53,639 nt of DNA, from the NCBI GenBank assembly GCA_013216195.1, contig JABSOQ010000009.1, positions 1 through 53,639 on the forward strand. The letters run 5' to 3'. Shown piece after piece: positions 44,059 to 52,496 of this stretch. Numbering within the stretch: position 1 is the stretch's first letter; each line of letters opens with the position of its first letter. The position numbers were made by a program, and so were the translations under genes. The notes under the pieces were generated by a model, which was given only the letters and a program-made list of their open reading frames with translations, ran no database searches and was not told the DNA's origin. The stretch is from Bdellovibrionales bacterium (GTDB lineage: Bacteria > Bdellovibrionota > Bdellovibrionia > Bdellovibrionales > UBA1609).

Positions 44059-45060
44059 TTGAGAGACTGGCGAATGATAATCAAAGTTAGCATTGTTATC
44101 AGTGTGACTGTTCTGTTAGTCGTTCAGTTCACAAGGTGGCAAGGCTTCGCCTTTCAAGCGACTTACCTTCAAACTAAGTCGCTGTTTATTGCACTCAACC
44201 CTGATGAACTTATGGTCTTGGGTTCAATGTGCAATACTCTCAAGAACTTCGAGTGTTCAGAGGTCTACTTTGAAAAACTGGTTCACCGTTTTTCTAACCA
44301 TCGACTTGGTTTGGCAAATCTCGGTATTGTATTAGCGCGGAACCAAAAATACGCCAAATCAAGAGCCGCTTTAAATCGTTACTTTAAAAGGGGTGGTAGG
44401 GCCTACGATACCATGTTCTGGATGGGCAAGTCTCTCACTCACTTAGCCCAGAACGAAAGGGCTCTGCATTTTTACTACCAGGCGCTGAGTTATGCTCCTG
44501 AGAAGATGGAAATCGCCTCCGAGTTGATAGATCAGTTGATGTCTCTCGGTCGGTATGAAGAAGCTCTGAGTGTGCTCGCAAGTACAACTAAAGGGCGCCC
44601 TGCAGATGATCCATTTTGGAGGTCGAAGCTGACTGGAATTCAGGCCTTCATCGCATCGGCTGATCAGCCAGAGGGTGGAACCAGGTACAAGATGAGGCTG
44701 CCTGCTTTAGATGGTAAGCACCATTTCGTACCTGTGAAGTCAAATACTGAGGTGGACAGGTATGAGTTCTTTATTCTTGATCAAAGAGTGCGAGACATAT
44801 CAGTAACAGAAGAGTTTGTTCTCGGTTTGCCTAGCCAGATTTCGGAGCAGCTCGGTCGATTGAAGAGTCAAGGTAGTTCGATAGATTCGATGAAAATCAG
44901 ATTGCCGAAAATGAAAGTGGGGCCTTGGGAGTTGGAAGATGTTGAAGTTCGCATTTGCAGCAACTGTCAGCCAAGATTGGGGCAAGCTATTCTAGAGAAG
45001 CTAGATCTCGAGCGTACTGTCGACGAAAACGTGCAATTTGCGCTGTTAACGAAGAGGTAG
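44059..45060 (+). CDS. TPR protein with catalytically dead retropepsin-like domain
   Basis: A 333-residue protein: one N-terminal membrane segment (about 8-24), a helical region of at least three tetratricopeptide repeats (about 45-190, with A-L-x-x-Y-x-x-A-L-x-x-A-P style helices) and a C-terminal beta domain resembling clan AA aspartic proteases. In that domain the position of the catalytic D-T-G reads L-D-Q-R and the second-half motif is VGPWELEDVEV then LGQAILEKL. It should be a binding rather than a cleaving domain. TTG at 44059 is the likely start because GAGGAG lies 8 bases upstream. A strong terminator follows. Confidence 0.65.
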   Translation: MRDWRMIIKVSIVISVTVLLVVQFTRWQGFAFQATYLQTKSLFIALNPDELMVLGSMCNTLKNFECSEVYFEKLVHRFSNHRLGLANLGIVLARNQKYAKSRAALNRYFKRGGRAYDTMFWMGKSLTHLAQNERALHFYYQALSYAPEKMEIASELIDQLMSLGRYEEALSVLASTTKGRPADDPFWRSKLTGIQAFIASADQPEGGTRYKMRLPALDGKHHFVPVKSNTEVDRYEFFILDQRVRDISVTEEFVLGLPSQISEQLGRLKSQGSSIDSMKIRLPKMKVGPWELEDVEVRICSNCQPRLGQAILEKLDLERTVDENVQFALLTKR

Positions 45061-45067
45061 CTGTAAA

Positions 45068-45093
45068 AAAACCGAGCCTTACAGCTCGGTTTT
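45068..45093. terminator. Bidirectional Rho-independent terminator
   Basis: AAAACCGAGC at 45068-45077 pairs perfectly with GCTCGGTTTT at 45084-45093 over a CTTACA loop. It serves the TPR gene and the convergent rpsD. Confidence 0.9.
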
Positions 45094-45117
45094 CAACAAA
45101 CATTTTAATAATAAAAC

Positions 45118-45753
45118 TTAGGCTTTTCTGGCAGCGTAGTACTCAGTGAAAAGACCCGCATCAAATGCGAATGGAATGTGCTCCACGCCGGGAACAGCTT
45201 GAACGATTCCGTTCGGCTTTCCGTCTTTGTCTTCTTTTCTGAGGTAGTCAGGCACTTCAAGTCTTGGTGACTGAGTGGCCTGAAGAACAATTTGGTTCTC
45301 TTTGGCTTTGTCAGAAATCGTAATTTCGTCTCCAGCTTTTGCAACGAATGAAGAAACGTTCACTTTCTTGCCATTAACGAGAACGTGGCCGTGGCTTACA
45401 AGTTGTCTGGCAGAACGAATGCTCGGAGCCATCCCTAAGCGAAACACCAAGTTGTCTAGTCTGCACTCGAGGCGACCGATTAGTTTGGCGACCCAGTTTG
45501 TACCTTGGCCCTTCTTAGAATCTCGGATAAATCTACGAAGTTGTTTTTCTTTGAGGCCGTAGTGAAGTCTCACTTTTTGCTTCTCTTCTAGACGAAGCGC
45601 ATAGTCAGAGTACTTCTTTCTCTTGTTGCCATTTTCACCTGGAGGGTAAGGGCGTCTTTCAAGGGCGCCAGCCTTACCAAGGCCAGGAAGTTCTGTGTTA
45701 AATCGTCTCTGAATTTTAAAGCGGGCTGATTTGCCAGGCTTTTTTTGTCCCAT
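45118..45753 (-). CDS. rpsD: Small ribosomal subunit protein uS4
   Basis: A 211-residue basic protein with the uS4 order of features: GALERRPYPPGENG, KQKVRLHYGLKEKQ, and the S4 RNA-binding domain RLDNLVFRLGMAPSIRSARQ, SHGHVLVNGKKVN. It nucleates 30S assembly on 16S rRNA. ATG at 45753 has AAAGG at a normal distance; the upstream GTG at 45765 lies on that site. The zinc-binding cysteines of some uS4 proteins are absent at the N-terminus. It stands alone rather than in the rpsM-rpsK-rpoA cluster, with its own leader. Confidence 0.97.
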   Translation of the reverse strand: MGQKKPGKSARFKIQRRFNTELPGLGKAGALERRPYPPGENGNKRKKYSDYALRLEEKQKVRLHYGLKEKQLRRFIRDSKKGQGTNWVAKLIGRLECRLDNLVFRLGMAPSIRSARQLVSHGHVLVNGKKVNVSSFVAKAGDEITISDKAKENQIVLQATQSPRLEVPDYLRKEDKDGKPNGIVQAVPGVEHIPFAFDAGLFTEYYAARKA

Positions 45754-45808
45754 ATGTGATGACACCTTTCTTTATGTCTTCACGGAATTAAACACACTCC
45801 GGTTCTCC

Positions 45809-45838
45809 CTGTCCGTGACAGTGCTGCTATCTTGCAGC
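45809..45838 (-). promoter_or_regulatory. Two adjacent hairpins in the rpsD leader
   Basis: On the rpsD transcript GCTGC-AAGATA-GCAGC (45838-45823) is followed at once by CTGTC-ACG-GACAG (45821-45809), ending 55 bases before the start codon. Ribosomal protein S4 autoregulates through leader structure in other bacteria; a similar role here is inferred, and these hairpins match no named leader that I recognise. Confidence 0.45.
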
Positions 45839-45866
45839 GGGATTGCGGATCTCAATTAAGCCCTAA

Positions 45867-45895
45867 CTTTTACAATTTAGGACGTGCCGTGGCAA
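45867..45895 (-). promoter_or_regulatory. Sigma-70 type promoter candidate for rpsD
   Basis: TTGCCA (45895-45890) and TAAAAG (45872-45867) are separated by exactly 17 bases on the rpsD strand. Transcription would start near 45860 and give a leader of about 107 bases that contains both hairpins. Confidence 0.5.
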
Positions 45896-46032
45896 GCGAA
45901 AAGCTGAAAACTGTGAAGGGGCCGAGACAAGAGGTGAGACTAGCTTTAAGGTGCTGAAAACACTAAGGTAATTTGTCCTTAGGGTCGAGAAAACTGCTTG
46001 TTTTGAATCTGCCGGCTGTGTATGTTCTTTCG

Positions 46033-47556
46033 ATGGAAATTACACCAGCCGAAACAAGCCGTAAAGCTGCAAATTTGAGCCAACCAGGCGATCTCGAGGG
46101 CAATGTAGCCCACTCTGCTGGCGACATCCTTCTAGAGCCGATAGTCGATGTGCTGTGGTCTGGGCTTAAGGAGGTCAAGCGAGTCAGTGACGAAGGCTTG
46201 ATACTAGAGGCGAAAGCTAGATTTTTAGATGATTTGGTGGAGTACACTCAGACTTGCCGGTATCTGAGTGGTTTGAAGTCGGTTAGCAAAGAAGAGCTAA
46301 ATGATTTCTTTGGCTTGTTCTTGCACCTTTGTTCGTTTCCAAGTTTTCCCAAGCATGAATTTTTAAAAACGACTCATAATCTCTACGAGGCTTACGGAGA
46401 AGAGCTTGATTGGGCGAGTGACTACTTTTCATTCGTAAGGATGTTGGCTGACAAAGAGATAAGTGAAGACCTGGTCACTGAGGCTTTCAAGACAATGCGC
46501 CAGATTGCCGAAGGTTGTGCTTGGCCAGCTGAGATATGGAAAGACTTTTTTGCTACATTTAGACTCTTGTTCACTACAAAGTTTGAAGAGAGCTTAGCGA
46601 TCGAAGCCTTCAGGGCCATGCGCAGTCTGGGCTCCGAGTCGGAGGATGCATCTGCAGCCTTGCAAGAGTTTGAAAAGGAGCTAGTCGCGAGCACGCTTCA
46701 CACTGTGCGTGTCATGAGAAGAGAAGCTTCATGGCCGATCTCTATATGGAGAGACTTCTTTAAGACACTCAGTTTTCTTTTTGTAAGCAAAATTATGCCG
46801 ATATTTGAATTTCTAAAAGCAGGCCGACAGCTGGCTCAGGCAGTAAGAGGCGATGATTTCTGGAAAGAGTTTTTTCAGGCCACTCGTCATTTGGTGCAGT
46901 TTGACCTAGCTGAACAAATGGGCACTGAGTTTGTTCGTACTGTAAAAAGTTATCCAGATGAGATCAGTTTTGATTTTTTGAGCTATGGTCAAATCGAGAG
47001 TAAGCGAGTTTTACTAGAAGAGCTTTTGGTAATACTACCAGATCTGTCAAATAAGCTAGTTGTGTTGCTCGGTGGTTGGTACGGTTTGTTCGCTCAACTT
47101 CTATTTCAGGGTAAGCCTGAGGCAACTGGCCGGGTGCTCAGTGTTGACATTGATGAGAGAGCTAACCTGATTGCTGAAAAATTGAATAACCGGTTGGTTG
47201 CCGATGGCTGGAAGTTCAAAACAATTACAAGTGATGTGCATGACATCTACTACGATGAGTCTTTGTTCTTCTTGAAGAGATCTGACGGGGCTACTGAAGA
47301 GATTTGCGAGAGGCCAGAGGTTTATATCAATACTAGCTGTGAACACATTCGTAACTTTGGTGCGTGGAGAGATCAGATTCCAGAAGGTACCATTTTAGCT
47401 CTGCAGAGTAACAATGCCTTTCAGTTTGAAGGTCACGTCAACTGTGTCGAAAATATAGAGCAGTTTAAAAAGCAGGCCCGTTTGTCAGCGATATTTTGCG
47501 AGAGAGTGATCAAGTTCAAGGGCTATGAACGCTTCATTTTGATTGGCAAAACCTGA
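46033..47556 (+). CDS. Methyltransferase fused to five helical repeats
   Basis: The 507-residue protein has two parts. Residues about 86-308 hold five copies of a helical unit of about 37 residues (near 86, 126, 164, 234 and 274) with the recurring core [WF]-[KR]-[DE]-F-F-x-[AT]-x-R-x-L and a later A-F/M-R-x-x-R/Q. Residues about 325-507 look like a class I methyltransferase: VVLLGGWYGLFAQLLF (SAM-binding loop), VLSVDIDERA, then VYINTSCEHI, ILALQSNNAF and a C-terminal FILIGK. The substrate is unknown. ATG at 46033 is chosen over TTG at 45973; neither has a strong ribosome site. Confidence 0.65.
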   Translation: MEITPAETSRKAANLSQPGDLEGNVAHSAGDILLEPIVDVLWSGLKEVKRVSDEGLILEAKARFLDDLVEYTQTCRYLSGLKSVSKEELNDFFGLFLHLCSFPSFPKHEFLKTTHNLYEAYGEELDWASDYFSFVRMLADKEISEDLVTEAFKTMRQIAEGCAWPAEIWKDFFATFRLLFTTKFEESLAIEAFRAMRSLGSESEDASAALQEFEKELVASTLHTVRVMRREASWPISIWRDFFKTLSFLFVSKIMPIFEFLKAGRQLAQAVRGDDFWKEFFQATRHLVQFDLAEQMGTEFVRTVKSYPDEISFDFLSYGQIESKRVLLEELLVILPDLSNKLVVLLGGWYGLFAQLLFQGKPEATGRVLSVDIDERANLIAEKLNNRLVADGWKFKTITSDVHDIYYDESLFFLKRSDGATEEICERPEVYINTSCEHIRNFGAWRDQIPEGTILALQSNNAFQFEGHVNCVENIEQFKKQARLSAIFCERVIKFKGYERFILIGKT

Positions 47557-47701
47557 ATACGAATCTCAAACCTTCGAGAGCTGTTCATTTTGAGACAAAC
47601 AAAAATCAAATTTCACAAATTGCATTTAGTAGCAATCTCGGCTGCTTAGCTTTTGCCTAGACGACAAATCTCATTTCTGTACATCATAGGTTTTACAGTT
47701 C

Positions 47702-47731
47702 TTGCGGTTTTTAAGACCTAGGTCTTATTCT
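47702..47731 (+). promoter_or_regulatory. Promoter with a 16-base palindrome in its spacer
   Basis: TTGCGG at 47702-47707 and TATTCT at 47726-47731 are 18 bases apart. The perfect palindrome TAAGACCTAGGTCTTA occupies 47712-47727, inside the spacer, a standard position for a repressor or MerR-type activator. The lipoprotein gene starts 28 bases downstream. Confidence 0.5.
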
Positions 47732-47758
47732 AGTTAAGAACCAATAAAGGATCGTGAT

Positions 47759-48925
47759 ATGCGGGACGTTTGCAGATGGATCTTGGTTCTCATGGCGTCC
47801 CTTTTTATCTTAGTAGGGTGTGAGGAGCAAGATTCAGGTACAATTGATGAGAATGGTGGCGAGGCGACTTGGCCTTACGAGGGTAGAGACCCTAACACTT
47901 ATGCTTGTAATCCTATAGACCCAGACAACAGTGGCGGAGCAGAAGATGGTTTGGCAGATGATGCCGGTATCATTGCCAATCTGTACTACCTGCCGCCAGA
48001 ACTTCCTAACTACACTTCTGTGCATGATTATGTCGAGTTTGGAACCAAAGTCGATTACGACATTTTTTTCAATCAATTGAATGTGCCGACGCGCCCATTT
48101 GACAGAGGCTTTACAACCGTAAATGGGGTGACAATCACAACTCCTGAAGGTGACACTCTTTATGAGTGGTTTGCTCTCGAGTTTTTCGGGCGGATCAAAT
48201 TGAGGGACGATCAGTTTGCAGGTGATTATCAATTGGCAGTGCTGTCAGACGACGGAGCGGTTGTTGAGATTGATCTCGACAATGATGGAACATATGAAAC
48301 TGTCATCGACAACGATGGTTGGACGCCGACTCGCATCGGGTGCGCTGTAGATTCGATTTTGTTTGAGCGTGAGACTGAGTACAACTACAGAATCAGGTAC
48401 TTTCAAGGGCCAAAGTACCACATTGCGTTTATCTTAATGATGAGACCTCTGCCTGATGATCCCGCTGATGAGTATGATCCGAGCTGTGGCAAGAAAGGCA
48501 ATTCACTGTTTTTCGATTCAAGGCAAGACCCACCAGAGCCTCAGCCCGAATACCTCGGACTGCTAGATCGGGGTTGGGCACCCTTGACGCCAGAAAACTT
48601 TTTGTTGCCAGCTTCGGAAGAAGAGAACCCTTGTAATGCGCCAGCTCCAGTAATTTCAGGTCTCCGTATTAACAACATCAGAATGAACGAAGTTTTCGTA
48701 TCGTGGGCGACGGACATTCCTTCATTGTCGACAGTGCAAGTGCAGGAGGTGCTTACTGGTGAAGTCACGAATTTTGATCTCGGTCTGACCTTTGCGACTT
48801 CTCATTCACTCGATATAACCGGCCTGAAGTCGAACACTCTTTACAACCTGCGGGTGATATCGGCCTCAAGCTCAGGGCTTTCGTCTACCTCGCAGCCTGA
48901 TATCTCGTTTCGAACTCGAAGATAG
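47759..48925 (+). CDS. Lipoprotein with PA14-like and fibronectin type III-like regions
   Basis: The 388-residue precursor has lipobox F-I-L-V-G-C (C21) and an acidic mature part. Residues about 100-225 resemble a PA14 carbohydrate-binding domain: L-Y-E-W-F-A-L-E-F-F-G-R, then Y-Q-L-A-V-L-S-D-D-G-A-V-V-E-I-D and later YRIRYFQGP. Residues about 295-388 fit a fibronectin type III/purple acid phosphatase-like fold (VFVSWATDIPSLSTVQV, ITGLKSNTLYNLRV). Six cysteines may form disulphides. It probably binds polysaccharide at the cell surface. AAAGGA precedes the ATG. Confidence 0.75.
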   Translation: MRDVCRWILVLMASLFILVGCEEQDSGTIDENGGEATWPYEGRDPNTYACNPIDPDNSGGAEDGLADDAGIIANLYYLPPELPNYTSVHDYVEFGTKVDYDIFFNQLNVPTRPFDRGFTTVNGVTITTPEGDTLYEWFALEFFGRIKLRDDQFAGDYQLAVLSDDGAVVEIDLDNDGTYETVIDNDGWTPTRIGCAVDSILFERETEYNYRIRYFQGPKYHIAFILMMRPLPDDPADEYDPSCGKKGNSLFFDSRQDPPEPQPEYLGLLDRGWAPLTPENFLLPASEEENPCNAPAPVISGLRINNIRMNEVFVSWATDIPSLSTVQVQEVLTGEVTNFDLGLTFATSHSLDITGLKSNTLYNLRVISASSSGLSSTSQPDISFRTRR

Positions 48926-48989
48926 CAAACATAACATTTGGGCTTTCCAGCGGAAGGCCTAGACTTCAGGTAATCGTTATGAAGTGCCT

Positions 48990-49016
48990 GAAATTGTTAA
49001 AGAAAATTGCCGATAG
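48990..49016 (+). promoter_or_regulatory. Weak sigma-28-like promoter candidate for the kinase cluster
   Basis: GAAA-N15-GCCGATAG (48990-49016) differs in two positions from TAAA-N15-GCCGATAA. It lies about 93 bases before the kinase gene and resembles the candidate at 5645-5672. Alone it is weak evidence. Confidence 0.25.
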
Positions 49017-49109
49017 AGACTAGGAGAAACAAGCCCAATGATTTAGGTGAAAAATGATGAAGAAGGTGTGCAAAAACACAATCTCAAGTTTTATCGATAG
49101 GGGAGACTC

Positions 49110-51203
49110 ATGAAATCTCTGTCGATTCGCATGAAGTTCTTGTTAGTGACCTCATCATTGTTGGCATTTTGTATCGCAGTCTACTTGTTAGTTGCCGCAA
49201 CCGCGATCAGGAAAGACAAAACAAACCTCGTTTTCGATTATAACCGTAGCCTGGTAGAGAACCTTGCGACCGAAATCGATCTTCTATTAAAGTCTTCGGC
49301 AGATAAAATGCAGCTTCTGGCCTATATACAAGGTAGCCGCCCAGAGAATCTGGACTCTTTGTTAAATCAATTAGTTGGCGAAAACTCAGAGATCTTCTGG
49401 ATTTCGAAAAGCGACAATTTCGAAGTGGTCAGTCAACACCTCTATCAAGATGATGGCTACCTTGAAGTATATGAGCTCAATCAAAATATCATCGGAGAAA
49501 CGCTGGCCAGCTCAGTGCCCTTCGAGAAAATTCAACAAAAGGGCGAAGCTGTGTGGTCTGTTAAGGTCGACAACGGCCCGCCTCTTCTTGGTTTTGGTAA
49601 AAATGTGGTGTTTGAAGATCAAGCCGGCAGAAAGTTTCAGCAATTTGCCCTGCTGACATTCTTGAAAACCGATCGCCTACTCAAGTCTATGGAGAGTGTT
49701 CGAAATCACGATCTTTTCGTGATGACAGAAGAGGGCCAGGTTTTGCTCGACTCCAACTCTGGCCGATTACAAATCGGGGCCGTATCTCAAATTTTCAGTC
49801 AAATCAAAGATCAACCCTTGAGAACTAATGTAATGGAAATTGAGCTTGAGGGGCAAAAGCTGTTGAGTGGCAGTTCGAAAGCCTTTCAGAAGAAAATCAG
49901 TGTGGTCTCTTTGGTCTCTGAATCTCAGGCTTTCGCAGTCGTCGACAAATTGGTGAGAAGGTCTCTGCATATTGCAGCTATTCTTGGTTTTTTAGCATTC
50001 TTTGCAGCCTACGGATTTTCAAAATCACTCACTAAACCTCTGGAGACTTTGGTAAACGGGATGAAGAGTGTAGCAATGGGAAAACTCGACACCCGAATTC
50101 ATATTCATTCTGGGGATGAAATCAGCGTTCTCGCAACCTCATTCAATCACATGATCTCTGATCTTGAGCAAAGCAGATCGCAGCTAGAAGATATAAATCG
50201 AGATTTAGAGGGCAAGGTTAAAGAGAGAACACGTCAGCTCGAAAAACAGAATCAAGCTGTGAAGTCGGCGCAAGAGGCATTGCTAAGAACCACCAGACTT
50301 GCTGCGGTCGGTGAGATTGCTGGTAGAGCAGCTCACGAAGTGTTGAACCCATTGACCTCGATACTGTCACGAGTTCAAAAAGTAAAAAATCGTCTAGAGA
50401 AAAGAGAAAACGGTGAACTGAGACTGCTTGGCGACATTTCCGGAGCCTGGACTGAAGACTTTGAGAAAGGTGGCTTTGAGGAACTTGTTGAAAACTGGAA
50501 GCGGCCCTCTGAAGTCATGAAAGAACAAACTTTGTGGGACGAAGACATAAGCAATCTCAAACTCGTTCAACAGAGCTTGAGTCGCGAGTGGGCAGATTTG
50601 ATTCAAGACACTCAGTTTTTGATCTCAGAGTCTGAACGTATCAACCGCATCGTACAGTCAATGAGAGGGCTCTCAATTGTCAAAAGTGAAAAAGCCGTGC
50701 ACGACATCAATAGCTTGGTTGAAGAGGCTGTAAATGTCATGGCTGACTATGCCTCTAAAGATGATGTGGTGATCAGTTTGAAACCTTCAGGAGGCCGAGT
50801 GAGTGTGTCTGCAGATAAAGACGAATTCTTGCAGAGTCTCACTAACCTGATACGGAATTCAGTTCAAGCCATCGTTGCAAGGCGCAGTTCATTGTCTGAG
50901 GGCACTGATTTTCAAGGGGAGATAGAGCTTGAAATCAAAGAACGAGCTGAAGCAGTGGTGGTGAAAATATCAGACAACGGTTGCGGTATAACGGAAGAGA
51001 ATCAAGCTCGTCTGTTTGACTCTCATTTTACGACGAAGACTAGACAAGAGGGCACAGGATTGGGCCTCAATATCAGCAGACGGTTTATTAGGGCTGTCGG
51101 CGGTGATATCGAGCTTCTTCATTCAGCGCCAGGTGTGGGCTCGTCTTTTCTGGTAAATCTGCCAAAAGTTGCGAATAACAAACAAGGAAAGGTTTCAGCA
51201 TGA
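49110..51203 (+). CDS. Membrane sensor histidine kinase with extended DHp domain
   Basis: A 697-residue kinase. Membrane segments near 10-30 and 285-305 enclose a periplasmic sensor of about 250 residues, probably Cache-like. A HAMP domain (about 308-360) and a coiled coil follow. The phospho-acceptor is H409 in AAHEVLNPLTSI. The second DHp helix (ERINRIVQSMRGLS) comes only about 95 residues later, much longer than usual, so a helical insertion is present. The ATPase domain has LIRNSVQAIVA, DNGCGIT and GTGLGLNISRRFI. GGGGAG precedes ATG. It overlaps the next gene by 4 bases. Confidence 0.88.
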   Translation: MKSLSIRMKFLLVTSSLLAFCIAVYLLVAATAIRKDKTNLVFDYNRSLVENLATEIDLLLKSSADKMQLLAYIQGSRPENLDSLLNQLVGENSEIFWISKSDNFEVVSQHLYQDDGYLEVYELNQNIIGETLASSVPFEKIQQKGEAVWSVKVDNGPPLLGFGKNVVFEDQAGRKFQQFALLTFLKTDRLLKSMESVRNHDLFVMTEEGQVLLDSNSGRLQIGAVSQIFSQIKDQPLRTNVMEIELEGQKLLSGSSKAFQKKISVVSLVSESQAFAVVDKLVRRSLHIAAILGFLAFFAAYGFSKSLTKPLETLVNGMKSVAMGKLDTRIHIHSGDEISVLATSFNHMISDLEQSRSQLEDINRDLEGKVKERTRQLEKQNQAVKSAQEALLRTTRLAAVGEIAGRAAHEVLNPLTSILSRVQKVKNRLEKRENGELRLLGDISGAWTEDFEKGGFEELVENWKRPSEVMKEQTLWDEDISNLKLVQQSLSREWADLIQDTQFLISESERINRIVQSMRGLSIVKSEKAVHDINSLVEEAVNVMADYASKDDVVISLKPSGGRVSVSADKDEFLQSLTNLIRNSVQAIVARRSSLSEGTDFQGEIELEIKERAEAVVVKISDNGCGITEENQARLFDSHFTTKTRQEGTGLGLNISRRFIRAVGGDIELLHSAPGVGSSFLVNLPKVANNKQGKVSA

Positions 51204-52495
51204 GTGAATCGGCTGCAAAGAAAATAGAATCGAAGTTTTCTGATGGTATTTCAGAGTCGCCTCAATCAGCTTACCAACCCAATTTGCGAATTTTGGTTGT
51301 CGACGATGAACCTGAGATATTGAAGTCTTACTCAGATATTTTGAACCCTGATGCCCAGGATAGCAATGTTGTGGCTCTTAGGTCTACAAGATCTAAAGCA
51401 GCGACGAAGGTCTCTGAAGCAGTGCCGGTGACCGAATTTGAAGTGATAGCTGTTGATAGCTTTGATAAGGCTATTACAGCCGTAGAAGAGGGCGTGAAAG
51501 CTGGCAGACCTTTTTCACTTGGCTTTTTTGATGTCATGCTTGGTGAAGGGCCAGACGGCTATGATCTGGTCAAGCAAATTGGGGCTGTCGATCCTAAAAT
51601 GTATGCTGTTTTTGTAACCGCCTATAACGACAGAAGCATTGATTCGATTCAAGACTTTCTTGGTAGCGACAAGACCCAAAAATGGGATTATCTCAACAAG
51701 CCTTTTAGTCACGGCGAGATTCTTCAGAAAGCAAGAAGTTTCACGAGGCTCTATAACCTGACAGAAGAGAAGCTGCTAAAAGACAAGCAACTTGAAGAGG
51801 TGCGACGGCAGTTGCTCGAAAGTGAAAAGTTGAGTTCAGTTGCTGCAGTGGCGAGAGGTGTTTCTCATGAGTTTGGTAACTTGCTCATGCAGATTATGGG
51901 CAAAGCCGATCTTTGCTTGGTCACAGACAATCAAGAGAAAATGAAAGAGGGCTTTGAGGTGATCTTGAATGCCACCCAAAGAGCGAACTCCATTCTTGAA
52001 AGATTCAAAGACCTGTCTAACCCTCATGCCAAGTATGAGCCCAGGCAGAACTTCTATGTGCACGAGGTAATCGATGAAGCCCTGCTACTGATGGAGCACA
52101 AGATTCGGACTTCAGAGCTGAAGGTCTCTCGGATTCGTACAGATCATGTTCAGATTGAAGGCTATAAAACGGCAATGTTGCAAGTCATCGTCAATCTGAC
52201 TCTTAATGCGATTCACGCGATGGGAGATAGAGGACAAATCGACTTCACCGTCAGTGATTTGGGGTTAGAGGCAGAGATTCGAGTTAGAGACTACGGCCCT
52301 GGTATCAAAGAAGAGTCTTTGAAGAAGGTTCTCGAGCCTTTTTACACAACCAAGGGTTCTGAGGGCACAGGTTTGGGCCTGCCAATTTGCCAGGAGATTA
52401 TCGAAGTTGATCATAGGGGCATATTTAGAGTCCAGAATCATGGAGTCAAAGGCCTAGAGGTTGTCATGCAGATTCCGAAAGTGACGGAGGTGTAA
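51200..52495 (+). CDS. Soluble receiver-histidine kinase hybrid
   Basis: A 431-residue protein with an N-terminal receiver domain followed by a histidine kinase, the reverse of the usual hybrid order. The receiver has VVDDEPEILK and D111 in GFFDVML, but about 35 Ser/Ala/Thr/Val-rich residues are inserted between its first helix and second strand (about 48-82). A coiled coil leads to H223 in GVSHEFGNLLMQI, and the ATPase domain has NLTLNAIHAMG, RDYGPGI, EPFYTTKGSEGTGLGL. No membrane segment is present. It likely receives phosphate from the upstream kinase; translation is coupled by ATGA overlap. Confidence 0.88.
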   Translation: MSESAAKKIESKFSDGISESPQSAYQPNLRILVVDDEPEILKSYSDILNPDAQDSNVVALRSTRSKAATKVSEAVPVTEFEVIAVDSFDKAITAVEEGVKAGRPFSLGFFDVMLGEGPDGYDLVKQIGAVDPKMYAVFVTAYNDRSIDSIQDFLGSDKTQKWDYLNKPFSHGEILQKARSFTRLYNLTEEKLLKDKQLEEVRRQLLESEKLSSVAAVARGVSHEFGNLLMQIMGKADLCLVTDNQEKMKEGFEVILNATQRANSILERFKDLSNPHAKYEPRQNFYVHEVIDEALLLMEHKIRTSELKVSRIRTDHVQIEGYKTAMLQVIVNLTLNAIHAMGDRGQIDFTVSDLGLEAEIRVRDYGPGIKEESLKKVLEPFYTTKGSEGTGLGLPICQEIIEVDHRGIFRVQNHGVKGLEVVMQIPKVTEV

Positions 52496-52496
52496 C

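Noticed and set aside
48936-48958. GGGCTTTCC-AGC-GGAAGGCCT hairpin after the PA14-like lipoprotein gene as terminator
   Set aside because: The stem contains a mismatched or G-T pair and no T tract follows, so I do not call it a terminator.
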